Made by a program: the position numbers and the translations under genes. A stretch of 40,970 nucleotides of DNA, taken from contig JAUCGD010000011.1 of assembly GCA_030377945.1 (NCBI GenBank), forward strand, positions 1-40,970, written 5' to 3'. Positions 32,701 through 40,970 of the stretch are shown here, piece after piece. The notes beneath the pieces are model-generated. The model saw only the letters and a program-made list of their open reading frames with translations, ran no database searches and had not been told where the DNA came from. Position 1 is the first letter of the stretch. Every line of letters starts with the position of its first letter. Source of the stretch: Desulfobacterales bacterium HSG17. GTDB taxonomy: Bacteria > Desulfobacterota > Desulfobacteria > Desulfobacterales > Desulfococcaceae.

Positions 32701-35561
32701 GAACTTTTAAGAGAGGCTTTTGTAATGCCGTCACTTGTTGTAGATGAATATTCATTTGCAGCAGTGCCTGTAAGCTCAGACCAGGTACCGGTACCGCTTT
32801 TAATTTTGAATAGTACTGTTATACCATCAAGTTCTTCTGTTGCTGCATCTGATGTTACAGTAGCGGTAATAACAGATAACGATGAGCCATCAGCAGGAAT
32901 ACTTACATTATTTGCAGAAAGTGAAAGCCCGGTTACTTTTGGCAATCCTAAGAATTCAATAGTTGTCTTTTGAGTCAAGTCACCTATTGTTGCTGTTATT
33001 GTTGTTATCTCTGAATTCCCGGATATTTCTTCAGATAAAAACGGAACCTGTATAGAACCACTATCAGCCAGCTCAACTTCAATAGTTTTGTCACCGTTTG
33101 AAAATGTTCCTGGACCTGTTATAACTAAGTTCACAACTGTACCTTCAGGCATTGTAGCGCCTGTATTACTTAAAGCACTGACAGTAATCACAGATGAAGA
33201 ATTATCTTCTGCCGGAATGCTTTCAGGTGCATCTATTGTGATAGAACCCAAGGCTGGCCCGTCTCCAAAAGTAACTATAGTTTTTGCCTCAGCCCCATCA
33301 ACGCTTGCAGTTACTTCAGCTTCTCCTGCTGCTGTCCCGGCTGTCAGCGTTACTTTTGCGGTTCCGCTGTCATCAAGCAATTCAACACTTGTGCTTGATA
33401 AAGTTCCTGCTGTTGTACTAACAGTTATTATTGTACCTTTTGGCATAGCCTCGCCTAAACTGTTTTTAGCTACAATTGTAATCTCAGTTGAGGAAACACC
33501 GTCTGCCGGAAGAGTATCGGCTCCTGAAGTCAGAGTCAGAGATGCACTTAAAAATTTAATCGTAGTCTGCTGTTTAACAGTACCGCCATTTAAATCAATA
33601 GTCCCTGTTATTATCGCATCTCCTGCTGTTGTTCCAGCTTTCAGAGGTATTACGAGGTCTTTGTTTTCAGGCAGTTCAATATCAATACTTGTTTGACCGT
33701 TTGAAAAAGTTCCTTTAGTTGTACTAAGATGTACGATAGTACCTGCTACCATAGGGTCGCCTGTGTTGCTTGTAGCGCTAACTGTAATAGTAGTCGATGT
33801 AACACCATCTGCCGGAATGCCAGGACCAGGACCTGGAGCCAGGCTCAATAATCCCAATCCTTGAGAAGTTAAGGTTAGTTCAATACTATCTGAGCCATAA
33901 CCATAACCGCTAACTTCAATTATAGCTTTTCCAGTATTTCCTCCACTTGACTTAAACTCAGCCGAAGCAACGCCTCCTGCTGTTGAAGCAGTATAAGCCT
34001 CCAAACCTGAAGAAAATGTTCCTCTTGCAGTAGTATTGGAAGCCAGGTTAAAAAGGATATTGTTACCGTTTGGAGCCAGTTTACCGTCAAAATCCCTTAC
34101 ATTTGCTGTAATCTTGCTAATCGTACTATTGTCTGCAACCAGAAAAACAGGTGTGGCAGAAAGCTCAATAGTCCCTTCTTTTAATATAATAACAGTCGTG
34201 CCTACAATATTATTTCCAACATTGCCTCTAATTGTGATAACCTCACCTGCAAGATCATCAACATCTTTTGCAGGAGGATAATAAGATACAGTGGTCAAAC
34301 CTCCAGATGTAGTATTTGTGATAACTGTCTTAGGCCGTTGAGAATCAAAAGAACCTCCATTTGCTCCTTCTATAACAAATTGCACTGTTTCACCGTCTGA
34401 TACAGGATTTCCTTCGGAATCTTTTACATCTGCCTCAATAATAGTAAAGTTAGTTTCATCTCCGTTTGGCAGCAGCATTTCTTTATCAGCTTTCAAGCTG
34501 ATAGCAGCAGCAAATGAAATATCATCTTCATTACCGATAACTACTCTTGTTGACTGTGAAACATTGCCAACTGTGCATATAATAGTTGCTATTTTAGCTT
34601 CTCCTTCAGACATAAACGCCAGTGTATATTCACCATTGGATGGATTCGCAGTAAATGTCCTAAGCCCGTTTGAAAATATGCCATAATTAGTTTCAAAGTT
34701 AAAAGCAGTACCGGAAGCAACAGGATTACCATCGGAATCCGATGCGTTTGCAGTTATGGTTGTTGATGAGCCTTTAACAAGGTCAATTGTACCTTGAGCA
34801 GGAGCAAGAGAAATGTCTGCAACACCGCCTTGTCCCTCGGCAACTTGTATTGATATGGTGCTTGGTGGATATCCTAATCCATCAACAGACGCTCTTATCT
34901 CAAATACCTGGTTTTCTTGATTAACCGCCCCTGCTGCAAAACGTACCTCTGTGCTGCCGCTTTCGTCTGTAACATCTGATGCCTTGTATAGTATTCCTCC
35001 AGTAGCAGAAAAACTAATCATAATGCCTGGTATCGGGGTATAATTTGCATCAAGTAATACAGCTGTAATTGTTGCTACATCAGTGTTACCGGATTGAACA
35101 GATTGTTTATCTGAAAACAGGGAAAGCCCTTCTTTTGGAGGTAACGGATTAAAATTAATATTTATTTCTGAAGAAACACTCCCTGATAAAGCTTTGACAA
35201 CTGCATTCTCAGGACTAGTTTTACTGGTCAAAGTAACACTTGCAATTCCATCAATTGTTTCTGCACTTTTTGAAGAAAATGATCCAATATCAGGAATAAT
35301 ATAAAAACTGACTGTTGTTTTTTTGCTGACAGGCAGGCCATTAGAATCTAGAAGAGTAGCATATATCTTTGTACTTGAAACTCCATCAGCAAAAAGTTCG
35401 GTTTTGTCCGCTCTCAGAGATACACTGTTAATTGTAACAACAGTGCCGCTATCACCTTCAGACTCATTCATCCCGCCTGTGGAACCGCAGCCTGAAAGAT
35501 TAAACACAAGAATAGCTGCTAAAAATAATAATAAAATAATTTTGATACTATGTGATTTCAT
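29742..35561 (-). CDS. Giant surface lipoprotein with about 12 Ig-like (Big_1-like) domains and a BNR-type beta-propeller
   Basis: 1939 residues, AAGGAAGG before the ATG. Signal peptide with lipobox LSGC (Cys25), so lipid-anchored. Residues about 43-1270 hold about 12 invasin/intimin-like Ig units, each with a core such as ADGVSSTEITIVAKN then GxPVxxGTxVxF and GTFS. A (Thr-Glu-Pro)9 linker sits in the eleventh. Next come seven BNR-like blades (YAGTDGGGVYKSTDTGTSW, VYAATGFLGKGNIYRSLDSG, YAGTEGAGVWVSTNGGDDW and others), interrupted by an inserted beta domain with WTVKC and VGDVFTFKT. A final Ig-like domain with IDGDGNTEEV and several Cys ends the chain. Probably an adhesin or matrix protein. 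It follows pilQ on the same strand, 144 bases downstream, with a palindromic repeat between. Confidence 0.9.
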   Translation of the reverse strand: MKSHSIKIILLLFLAAILVFNLSGCGSTGGMNESEGDSGTVVTINSVSLRADKTELFADGVSSTKIYATLLDSNGLPVSKKTTVSFYIIPDIGSFSSKSAETIDGIASVTLTSKTSPENAVVKALSGSVSSEININFNPLPPKEGLSLFSDKQSVQSGNTDVATITAVLLDANYTPIPGIMISFSATGGILYKASDVTDESGSTEVRFAAGAVNQENQVFEIRASVDGLGYPPSTISIQVAEGQGGVADISLAPAQGTIDLVKGSSTTITANASDSDGNPVASGTAFNFETNYGIFSNGLRTFTANPSNGEYTLAFMSEGEAKIATIICTVGNVSQSTRVVIGNEDDISFAAAISLKADKEMLLPNGDETNFTIIEADVKDSEGNPVSDGETVQFVIEGANGGSFDSQRPKTVITNTTSGGLTTVSYYPPAKDVDDLAGEVITIRGNVGNNIVGTTVIILKEGTIELSATPVFLVADNSTISKITANVRDFDGKLAPNGNNILFNLASNTTARGTFSSGLEAYTASTAGGVASAEFKSSGGNTGKAIIEVSGYGYGSDSIELTLTSQGLGLLSLAPGPGPGIPADGVTSTTITVSATSNTGDPMVAGTIVHLSTTKGTFSNGQTSIDIELPENKDLVIPLKAGTTAGDAIITGTIDLNGGTVKQQTTIKFLSASLTLTSGADTLPADGVSSTEITIVAKNSLGEAMPKGTIITVSTTAGTLSSTSVELLDDSGTAKVTLTAGTAAGEAEVTASVDGAEAKTIVTFGDGPALGSITIDAPESIPAEDNSSSVITVSALSNTGATMPEGTVVNLVITGPGTFSNGDKTIEVELADSGSIQVPFLSEEISGNSEITTITATIGDLTQKTTIEFLGLPKVTGLSLSANNVSIPADGSSLSVITATVTSDAATEELDGITVLFKIKSGTGTWSELTGTAANEYSSTTSDGITKASLKSSLTPGTTIIRAESGEFNDEIEIEFTPGGISLEVSKNAVLGTGLETVNVTATVTDQTSVLANNETVVFSLVDQKYGNFSKNEAVTNADGNPEGVATTTFNAGKIGGTATIIATWKGISSNIDVTIYPPPAFISVVTDYPKPPAINIKGTGGQSTSQIVMAVTDINGDPVHNGYRINFDILTGPNGGEALFPPFAETSGGDTSTEPTEPTEPTEPTEPTEPTEPTEPTEPTTTVSGGTVSTILRSGYKSGPVSIKATYFNDTNVSTTTSQISIVSGPPVGEEFGISAAYLNISGLSTMGLEDIITVNVGDFVGNAVPDNTSISFKTNNTGGLLEPGSSPTTVGFATSTLKSVANPIPMQGFVSVTAEAVNGGRTTHVTSIAVVKENESNQILYAGTDGGGVYKSTDTGTSWQNISRSSSIQGQNWIDPYVNDVASDPDNLNTVYAATGFLGKGNIYRSLDSGLTWNSGNTEEWNGVFSTNVAVTTVLTDFDDDGDRIKENYPYVWVGTDGDGAYYSETGERNSFKQCEVLGSGTSVFDIVRVKDTHGEDAVLYAATSSGLYVNDFTDSKKSWTAKKRFVGDYINTLAIYPKPEGSHILYAGTEGAGVWVSTNGGDDWNPKPSGMGKGLSATSPQPDERNTGTGTLTIETDGVLPGCETENWTVKCTEAVPEPNPGEGTFRFNVSGSVSGNVSSTLGEYDIGTGLYEIPDKLRFNISAGKVDFIVGDVFTFKTTKDPGRKIEDILVDPKNNRLYAVTYFNGVNEPHSVGNIYVHNLSNDGTMEEEWKEANSGLPQFDPPDDTTLFAQHALALNDEENPTAMFVGGEGINFYKASTGLDTGSPAWQESKIGMTNLVMARMPILFSGECSMDIIPITEMLDIDGDGNTEEVRTQWHVYIQDINGNPPIVGTKFIAEFVPPEGSDASAVVYRDITYSDGYTHTGTCADPNDFGTLTGTDNPYIISGSANKFTFTPPCATVSPGCSGSAIVVQ
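32019..32098 (-). repeat. 9-bp tandem repeat, nine copies, coding (Thr-Glu-Pro)9
   Basis: The unit GGTTCGGTT (plus strand) repeats with period 9; the two at the right end read GGTTCAGTT. Loss or gain of units keeps the frame, so only linker length would change. Confidence 0.95.
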
Positions 35562-35633
35562 AATGACCTTCCTTAATTTTAATTGTTAATAACTAAAGGA
35601 ATTTGATTGAAAAACCTGGTATGGTTTGAAATT

Positions 35634-35656
35634 GTTCCCATGCGGAGCATGGGAAC
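35634..35656. repeat. Palindromic repeat of the GTTCCCA...TGGGAAC class
   Basis: GTTCCCATGC and GCATGGGAAC form a 10-bp stem with a GGA loop. It has the same outer arms as the repeat at 25433-25458. It lies between pilQ and the giant lipoprotein gene and may act as a hairpin reducing read-through. Confidence 0.75.
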
Positions 35657-35705
35657 AAGGTAAGACATCTCTATCATACTTTCTTTACCATTAAACAAAG
35701 CGCTG

Positions 35706-38700
35706 CTAAAATTGTGCAGTTCTCTGTTCAAGCTGTACAATTCTGGGAGTAATAAATATAAGAAGCTCTTCTTTATTATATTGTTCGCTTCGATTTTTAA
35801 AAAGCCAGCCAATAAGAGGAATTTTTGACAATCCTGGAAGCCCTTCAGTACCCTCATTTTCAAATTCCTTTATAATACCGCCGATAACAACAGTATCACC
35901 GTCATTTACCAGAAGTTCTGTTTGGGCTGCCTTTGTTGTAAAGGACTGTTCACCTGCAATAACCGCTCCTATATCGCTTTTTGTTATGTTTACAGTCATT
36001 GATATTCTATTATCAGGGGTTACATGAGGTTTAACGTCCAGTTTAAGATCAACACTTTTAAATGCAGTACTTGTTTTACCGTCATCCACAGTCTGATATG
36101 GATAACTTAATCCCTGGGTTATAGAAGCACTTTTATTATCAAGGGTGACAATTTTTGGAGCTGAAATAATTTTTCCTTCGCCGCTGGATTCCATTGCCAT
36201 AAGTTTTGCATTTAACAAAAGCGGGGTTCCTGCAATCCTGGAAAAACTGAATCCTATGCTTCCGTTGTTTGCAGCAGGTACGTTCATGCCCATATTATAG
36301 CCGTATGTGCCGCCTAAATTATCATACCCTCTTTCAGGACCAACCCCAACCCTGTCACCGATGGCACCGTCAATATCACCAAGAGCTGCAACAGCTTCAC
36401 TGATTCCTATGCCCATATCCCACTGGGCTCCGATTGATCTTGAAAAGTTTGTACTGGCTTCAACAACCCTTGCTTCAATAATAACCTGGGGAGTTACTCT
36501 GTCTAATTTTCTTATAAGCTCCTTAGCTCGTTTAATTGTATCAGCAGTATCAGTCATAATAACCATATTGGTGCGGGCATCTACACTTACACTTCCACGA
36601 TCTTTTGTAACAAGCTTTGTAATGTGAGGTTCTATTTCACTTTTTGCATTGGAATAATTAACAGGGAGATATTCTGTTATTAAGGGCTCAAGTTTTTTCT
36701 GCTGATCTTTAAATGTCAGTTCTGCGGTTCTTTTGTCCTGCCTGATTTTATCTTCTTCGTTAAGGGTTTGGCGAGTGGCTATCCTGATAATATTATCTTC
36801 TACTGACTTACCAAGTTTATTCATCCTGAGAACAAGATCAAGAACCTGATCCCAGGGAACGGGCTGTCCCAGGGTCAGGGTTACTTTGCCTGTAACATCT
36901 TTATCAATAGCAAAGTTTTTTCCGCTTATCTCTCTTAAAATACGGAAAACATTTTTTATATCAGTTTCATAAAAATCCAGAGCTATTTTCTCTCCAGTAT
37001 ATTTAGGCCCTTCATCAACAAGATCATCTATGGCATCAAGATTTAAATCTGTACCTGGACTGTCTAAAGACAATGCTGCCGGAGGTATTTGAGCATCATG
37101 AGCTGGCTGGGAAGAGGTCTCCGGTAATATGGACGGCAGAGGTGTAAATTGCGGTTGAACCTGTGGCTGTGATGTTGAAATCAATGGAATTTGCGAATTC
37201 CTTGTTTCCTGAATTACAGGTATTGCTGCCATTGGTGCAGGAGGTACGGAAGATGCTTCAAAATTAATTTTAAGAGAGTTTTCATCCTGATCTACAAAAT
37301 AAGGCACTGCTTCTCTAAGGGCTATCTCAATATTTGCTGAATTCTGAGCTGATGATGTATCAGGGGTAATCCTGTCAACAGCACTTTCAAAACGATTGGT
37401 AATCAGGGGCAGCCGAAACTGGGAGGAAGGAATTTTGGTATTAAAGAGTTTCAATTCCAAGGTTTTATCATCTTTTTTGATAATATCATATTGAACCTGC
37501 CTTGATGTTCCTAAAACCAGGGCTGATTTTCCGGCATCCTGGCTTAAAAAATCTATCCGGTTTACCTGGGCAGGTTTTGTATAATCATCTTTATAGTCAT
37601 TTGTTTGGACAACAGGTGTTTGAACAACAGGAGATTTGGATTCATCTTGAATATTGTTTGTTTGAACTGTCATTTCAGGCTGATATGTGTCATTGGCTGT
37701 TGCAGTAATAATACCGTTTCCAGTTCCCACATTGATAACAAGTCCGTTTGAATCAGGCCGCACAGAAAATTTTGACAAATAAGGCATTCTTGTTTCAATA
37801 GCAACCTGAACTCCTCCTCCTGAATTACGATGGTAACTAACATTTTTTACCCATTGAGTATCTACCGGGAAGGACTGCTCCCCTGTATATGCACTTTCAA
37901 CATCATGTATATCCACAATAATGCGGGGAGGATTGTGTTCAACCGAAGACCTGTAATTATTCATAGCACCGTTACCACGAACGGTTACCAAGATGCTGTT
38001 ATTAAGCTGGGTTGCATACACAGATTGCAGCCGTGATGCCAGTGCCAGGGAAGAAGATTTGTACTCAGCAGATTTGAATTTTCTGTCGTCAGTTTCTGCG
38101 CCTTCTCCCATCTGAATCAGCAGACCGTTTTCAGAAGGAAATCCTGAAAAAGCATTTAAATATTTTTTTTGTGTTTCAAGGATCACCCTGACCCTGTCTG
38201 GATAACTGAAATATCTTATCTGCCGAACCCATTTTGTGTTAACAGGTATAACCTTTTCATTTTCATAGGGACTTGTTATATTGAATATATCAAAAACTAT
38301 ACTTGCAGGGCTGTCTATTGTAAAAGACTTGTAATTACTAATCATACCGTCTGCACCGACAAAAACCTTTAAACTGTCACCGAATTTTGCAGCATATACT
38401 GATTGCAAACGACTGGCTTTTTGGGAAGAGTCAGGTATATTCGTACTTACATTTGATGCCTGCTCAGACAAAGGGGAATATCTATTTTCAGAAATTTCAA
38501 CAGTGCTTGATCTTTCACTATATGGAGAGGCTATTAATGTTTTGCTGAAAGAAACTCTTATCCCTTTATCTTCACGGGTAATTTCATATGAAGCATCTCT
38601 TTTCAGCAATATTTTTACTTTGGAAGTTCTTCCTTTTTGAGTCAATTGCGATGCATTGACAGAATGAAGTATTTCATTGGGAGGAGTAAAAAAACTTTCC

Positions 38701-38987
38701 GATGTTTCAAGGGATGTTTTTGAAAAATATAAGATAAGACCTGGAGGTGTCGGCTGTTTAACTGATGTATAAGTTAAAATTGTATTGCCCTGAATAAAGA
38801 CATCAATTGATTGGGGGTGATCCAAAATTTTTATGCCGGTAATTTGCTTTTGGGAAATAGTTATGTCAACTTCATTAGTTGCAGCTTTACAAACATTAAT
38901 ATTCCAAAAAATATTAAGTCCCAAAAATATTAAAGCAATTCTGCTAATAATCCCGAACGGAAAAAGTTTTTTTTTTCTACATTTCAT
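35706..38987 (-). CDS. pilQ: Type IV pilus secretin PilQ
   Basis: 1093 residues from the ATG at 38987, nine bases after GGAG; the ATG at 38996 abuts that site. PilQ forms the outer-membrane channel for the pilus. Signal segment about 8-35, then three clear AMIN units (peptidoglycan binding), the second and third starting ASRLQSVYA, and a likely fourth from VNRIDFLSQD. The Secretin/TonB N domain (IALDFYETDIKNVFRILREI), an N1 domain (EYLPVNYSNAKSEIEPHITK) and the secretin domain follow, ending GGIIKEFENEGTEGLPGLSK, then PLIGWLFKNR and ELLIFITPRI. Most PilQ proteins are 700-900 residues, so the N-terminal part is enlarged. It overlaps pilP by 11 bases. Confidence 0.95.
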   Translation of the reverse strand: MKCRKKKLFPFGIISRIALIFLGLNIFWNINVCKAATNEVDITISQKQITGIKILDHPQSIDVFIQGNTILTYTSVKQPTPPGLILYFSKTSLETSESFFTPPNEILHSVNASQLTQKGRTSKVKILLKRDASYEITREDKGIRVSFSKTLIASPYSERSSTVEISENRYSPLSEQASNVSTNIPDSSQKASRLQSVYAAKFGDSLKVFVGADGMISNYKSFTIDSPASIVFDIFNITSPYENEKVIPVNTKWVRQIRYFSYPDRVRVILETQKKYLNAFSGFPSENGLLIQMGEGAETDDRKFKSAEYKSSSLALASRLQSVYATQLNNSILVTVRGNGAMNNYRSSVEHNPPRIIVDIHDVESAYTGEQSFPVDTQWVKNVSYHRNSGGGVQVAIETRMPYLSKFSVRPDSNGLVINVGTGNGIITATANDTYQPEMTVQTNNIQDESKSPVVQTPVVQTNDYKDDYTKPAQVNRIDFLSQDAGKSALVLGTSRQVQYDIIKKDDKTLELKLFNTKIPSSQFRLPLITNRFESAVDRITPDTSSAQNSANIEIALREAVPYFVDQDENSLKINFEASSVPPAPMAAIPVIQETRNSQIPLISTSQPQVQPQFTPLPSILPETSSQPAHDAQIPPAALSLDSPGTDLNLDAIDDLVDEGPKYTGEKIALDFYETDIKNVFRILREISGKNFAIDKDVTGKVTLTLGQPVPWDQVLDLVLRMNKLGKSVEDNIIRIATRQTLNEEDKIRQDKRTAELTFKDQQKKLEPLITEYLPVNYSNAKSEIEPHITKLVTKDRGSVSVDARTNMVIMTDTADTIKRAKELIRKLDRVTPQVIIEARVVEASTNFSRSIGAQWDMGIGISEAVAALGDIDGAIGDRVGVGPERGYDNLGGTYGYNMGMNVPAANNGSIGFSFSRIAGTPLLLNAKLMAMESSGEGKIISAPKIVTLDNKSASITQGLSYPYQTVDDGKTSTAFKSVDLKLDVKPHVTPDNRISMTVNITKSDIGAVIAGEQSFTTKAAQTELLVNDGDTVVIGGIIKEFENEGTEGLPGLSKIPLIGWLFKNRSEQYNKEELLIFITPRIVQLEQRTAQF

Positions 38988-39903
38988 AATAATCATCTCC
39001 GGCAGGTCTTTGAAATTTTAATTCTCTTTTACGAACACTTATCTGGCCTAGCATATCTTTATCTTCTTCTTCGACTATAATGCGGTCTTTTAAAATATCT
39101 ACGACTTTTCCTGAATGAATTCCTATATATGTACCTTTTATAATGATATATCCTTTACCTGAAGCTTCTTCAACCAGAGCCTTGTTACCGCTTTCAGCAC
39201 TGATTATACCTACGAGCTTTAACTGACCAAGATCCAGTTTTTCAAGGGGGGTCAAAGGTCTGGGCGGTTTCTTAGGTTTATCTGATTCACCAGGAACAAT
39301 TTTGTTTTTATTTTCTTTTTTTGTTTCCTCTCTAAAAAGAGGGGCAAAAGGATCAATTCTGCCTTTTGGATTATAAGCTAAGTATTTAGCAGATTCATTA
39401 TTAAGACTAATATCCGATATTGCCGCAATTTCCGAACCTGTTTTTTTATCAACTGCATTATCAGTTTTTGCATCTTCCGACTTTGCAATATCAGGCTTTG
39501 TTTGGTCTGCCTTTTTTGAAGCATCAACATTTTTCAATACTTTATCCGGTTTTACCTTGTCAGAAGGAGCTTTTTTTTCAGTTTTTACATCTTTAGGATG
39601 GATTTTACTTTTTGCATCTGCAACAATAATTTCTTTTTTATCTTTATCAGATTTTTCAGTTTCAATCTTTTTACCATCTTTATTATCAGTTTTAGCAGCA
39701 ACAATTGTTTTTTCCGGTGTTTTTTCCAGTGTTTTTTCCGGTACTTTTTCTGTTTTTGGAGGCCGGGCAGTTATTTTTTTTCTTATCACTTTAGGCTTTG
39801 CCCGAGGTTTGGGAGGTTCCTCTTTACAACCCAGTAAAAAAAATAATGAAACCACCAGAACACAAACTATTTTACATATGTAAGGATATTTATGCATAAT
39901 CAT
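38977..39903 (-). CDS. pilP: Pilus assembly lipoprotein PilP with long charged linker
   Basis: 308 residues from the ATG at 39903, just past the pilO stop; a longer frame from 39951 would overlap pilO. Lipobox FLLGC (Cys26). PilP links PilQ to the PilNO inner-membrane complex. Its C-terminal domain is typical: AYNPKGRIDPFAPLF, RPLTPLEKLDLGQLKLVGII, GKGYIIIKGTYIG. In between lies a roughly 150-residue stretch dominated by Lys, Asp, Glu, Thr and Ala (PEKTLEKTPEKT, DKVKPDKVLKNVDASKK), making it nearly twice the usual length. Confidence 0.93.
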   Translation of the reverse strand: MIMHKYPYICKIVCVLVVSLFFLLGCKEEPPKPRAKPKVIRKKITARPPKTEKVPEKTLEKTPEKTIVAAKTDNKDGKKIETEKSDKDKKEIIVADAKSKIHPKDVKTEKKAPSDKVKPDKVLKNVDASKKADQTKPDIAKSEDAKTDNAVDKKTGSEIAAISDISLNNESAKYLAYNPKGRIDPFAPLFREETKKENKNKIVPGESDKPKKPPRPLTPLEKLDLGQLKLVGIISAESGNKALVEEASGKGYIIIKGTYIGIHSGKVVDILKDRIIVEEEDKDMLGQISVRKRELKFQRPAGDDYYEM

Positions 39904-39907
39904 ACAC

Positions 39908-40543
39908 TTATTTCTTTTTCTTGGCAGACGCATCAGGCTTGGTCTCCACAAATTTATAAGTTACAGCAGTGCAGGATATATTGAGATTTGTTTTTTCCGG
40001 GTCTTTTTTATTTTTAATAGCACCCAGTTTAATATTCTTGATATTAACAATCCTGGACAGTTTTGCTATTTTATCATAAAACATTACAATATTATAATAA
40101 TTACCAACCACTTTTATTGATACGGGTATATCTGCATAAAAGCCCTGTTTTTTTTCCTTTTCAGGCTTAAACAATATAAACTCCAAACCTGAATCCTGAC
40201 CTGCACGGGATATGCTTGTCAGCAGTCCGGGAATCTCCTCACTCTCAGGAAGTGCCTGCTTGGCTATTTGAAATTTATCTTCAACAGCTTTCATTTCAGC
40301 TTTATATTTATTAAGCTGACTGGCTCTCCGTTTGGCATCTTTCAATTCCGACATCAAAGAATTATATTCACCTGTAAGCTGATCAATCTGCTTATGCTTT
40401 GGGATATAAACAAAATATATAGTCGGACCAAGGAGAAGTATGAGTGTCCCTACACAGATCAATATTTTGTGGAGCTTTGACAGCTTCCCTATTTTATCAA
40501 AAAAAGGATCCAGAGAATCTAATGAGATTTTTGGTTTTTTCAT
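39908..40543 (-). CDS. pilO: Type IV pilus inner-membrane protein PilO
   Basis: 211 residues. One membrane helix (about 25-50, ILICVGTLILLLGPTIYFVY), a coiled coil (YNSLMSELKDAKRRASQLNK) and the ferredoxin-like periplasmic domain: LPESEEIPGLLTSISRAGQD, then VVGNYYNIVMFYDKIAKLSR, IVNIKNIKLG. Starts by a 4-base ATGA overlap with pilN. It dimerises with PilN to bridge the inner membrane and PilP. Confidence 0.95.
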   Translation of the reverse strand: MKKPKISLDSLDPFFDKIGKLSKLHKILICVGTLILLLGPTIYFVYIPKHKQIDQLTGEYNSLMSELKDAKRRASQLNKYKAEMKAVEDKFQIAKQALPESEEIPGLLTSISRAGQDSGLEFILFKPEKEKKQGFYADIPVSIKVVGNYYNIVMFYDKIAKLSRIVNIKNIKLGAIKNKKDPEKTNLNISCTAVTYKFVETKPDASAKKKK

Positions 40544-40970
40544 TTTTTCTCTTTTTTCTTGGCATTGGAGTTCTTATCATCATCAGGCTTATCTATAAAT
40601 ATTTTTTTACAGCCCACTTCAAAACCTTTAAGGTTTATAGATTCTTTGCCGCTGCCCTGTTTAAATTTTTGCTGTTTAAGAGTAATAAGCCTGATATTAG
40701 AATAAAGCTTTGATTTTTCCATGCGGGTCATAAAATCTGCAACAGTTTTGTTATCTAATGCTGTCCCCTTTATTTTTATGCTTACATTAGGGGGTTTAAT
40801 AGCGCCTTCTTTGCTTGGATCAGACTTTGCTTTCTTTCCCCGCTTACCTCTCTTTTTTACTGCCTTGATTTTTTCATCTTTAGCTTCAAAGTTGGTAAAC
40901 CACATTCGTTTTTCAATTACCATATCAGACATAGTGTTAAGAATTGTAAATGCAGTCAAGCGGTTTGCAT
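40540..40970 (-). CDS. pilN: Type IV pilus protein PilN, C-terminal part (start outside the window)
   Basis: The frame is open to the right edge, so the cytoplasmic motif and membrane helix are missing. Visible are NRLTAFTILNTMSDMVIEKR then MWFTNF, the periplasmic start of PilN, and VSIKIKGTALDNKTVADFMT to YSNIRLITLKQQ, its ferredoxin-like fold. Two Lys-rich insertions (KKRGKRGKKAKSDPSKEG and the KKKEKK end) are added. Its neighbours pilO, pilP and pilQ confirm the identity. pilM should follow beyond the window. Confidence 0.9.
   Translation of the reverse strand, partial: ANRLTAFTILNTMSDMVIEKRMWFTNFEAKDEKIKAVKKRGKRGKKAKSDPSKEGAIKPPNVSIKIKGTALDNKTVADFMTRMEKSKLYSNIRLITLKQQKFKQGSGKESINLKGFEVGCKKIFIDKPDDDKNSNAKKKEKK

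Noticed and set aside
33088..33696. 202-codon frame antisense to the Ig-like array
   Set aside because: Its composition is the mirror of Thr/Ser/Gly-rich repeats; no signal for expression.
1..40970. tRNA or rRNA genes and a replication origin
   Set aside because: None was recognised in the gaps between genes on either strand.

Overview
The window looks like a chromosomal segment of a strictly anaerobic, probably sulfate-reducing member of the Desulfobacterota (Desulfobacterales-like). The reasons are a selenocysteine formate dehydrogenase, a corrinoid adenosyltransferase, very large multi-sensor hybrid histidine kinases, a type IV pilus pilNOPQ cluster, a FabH of long type and a moderately AT-rich base composition. 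This placement is inference: no rRNA or other phylogenetic marker was seen, and no tRNA gene was found.

Layout. (1) 1-632 is the 3' end of a prephenate dehydratase/ACT gene. (2) 664-14424 is a signalling island, all on the + strand. It holds two modules in which an orphan periplasmic binding protein, with no permease or ATPase beside it, precedes a hybrid histidine kinase. Module A is an NMT1/SsuA-like binding protein plus a Cache-HAMP-GAF-HK-REC-REC-REC kinase. A second C-terminal kinase module of that protein is cut off by single-base frameshifts at A runs. Module B is a family-3 binding protein that overlaps by 4 bp a PAS-HK-REC-REC-Hpt kinase, followed directly by a REC-PAS-HK-REC kinase. 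Between the modules lies a broken exported TPR/ankyrin gene carrying a 232-bp terminal-inverted-repeat (MITE-like) insertion, and relics of a hybrid kinase and of response-regulator gene starts. (3) 14396-17216 (-) is a three-gene operon: dynamin-like GTPase, cupin, CobO. (4) 17354-19646 (+) has tandem paralogues with a Cys-rich N-terminus, a cyclic-nucleotide-binding domain and a DUF4388/PATAN domain, behind a promoter that overlaps 15-bp repeats. (5) 19775-24219 (+) has an exported Arg-rich protein, an ECF sigma/anti-sigma/DUF3106 operon, an exported hypothetical protein, an HD-domain protein and an FMN reductase. (6) 24223-28255 (-) has fabH and a 922-residue selenoprotein formate dehydrogenase. 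In the latter an in-frame TGA is followed by a SECIS hairpin with the same GGUCU loop and spacing as E. coli fdhF. (7) 28429-29220 (+) is a HigBA-like toxin-antitoxin cassette with an apparently leaderless promoter/operator, flanked by direct repeats. (8) 29255-40970 (-) has the pilN(partial)-pilO-pilP-pilQ operon. After it come a 1939-residue lipoprotein of about 12 Ig-like domains and a seven-bladed propeller, and then a VanZ-family membrane protein.

How it fits together. The kinases probably receive ligand information from the neighbouring binding proteins and pass phosphate through their receiver and Hpt domains, but no DNA-binding output regulator lies in the window. The pilus operon and the giant Ig/propeller lipoprotein together suggest surface attachment or motility. 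The formate dehydrogenase gives the energy-metabolism context. The most unusual features are the series of four -1 frameshifts, each corrected by one extra A, between 5.58 and 7.27 kb, the orphan binding-protein/kinase pairs, the MITE, the inverted repeat masking the fdhA ribosome-binding site, and the leaderless toxin-antitoxin promoter.
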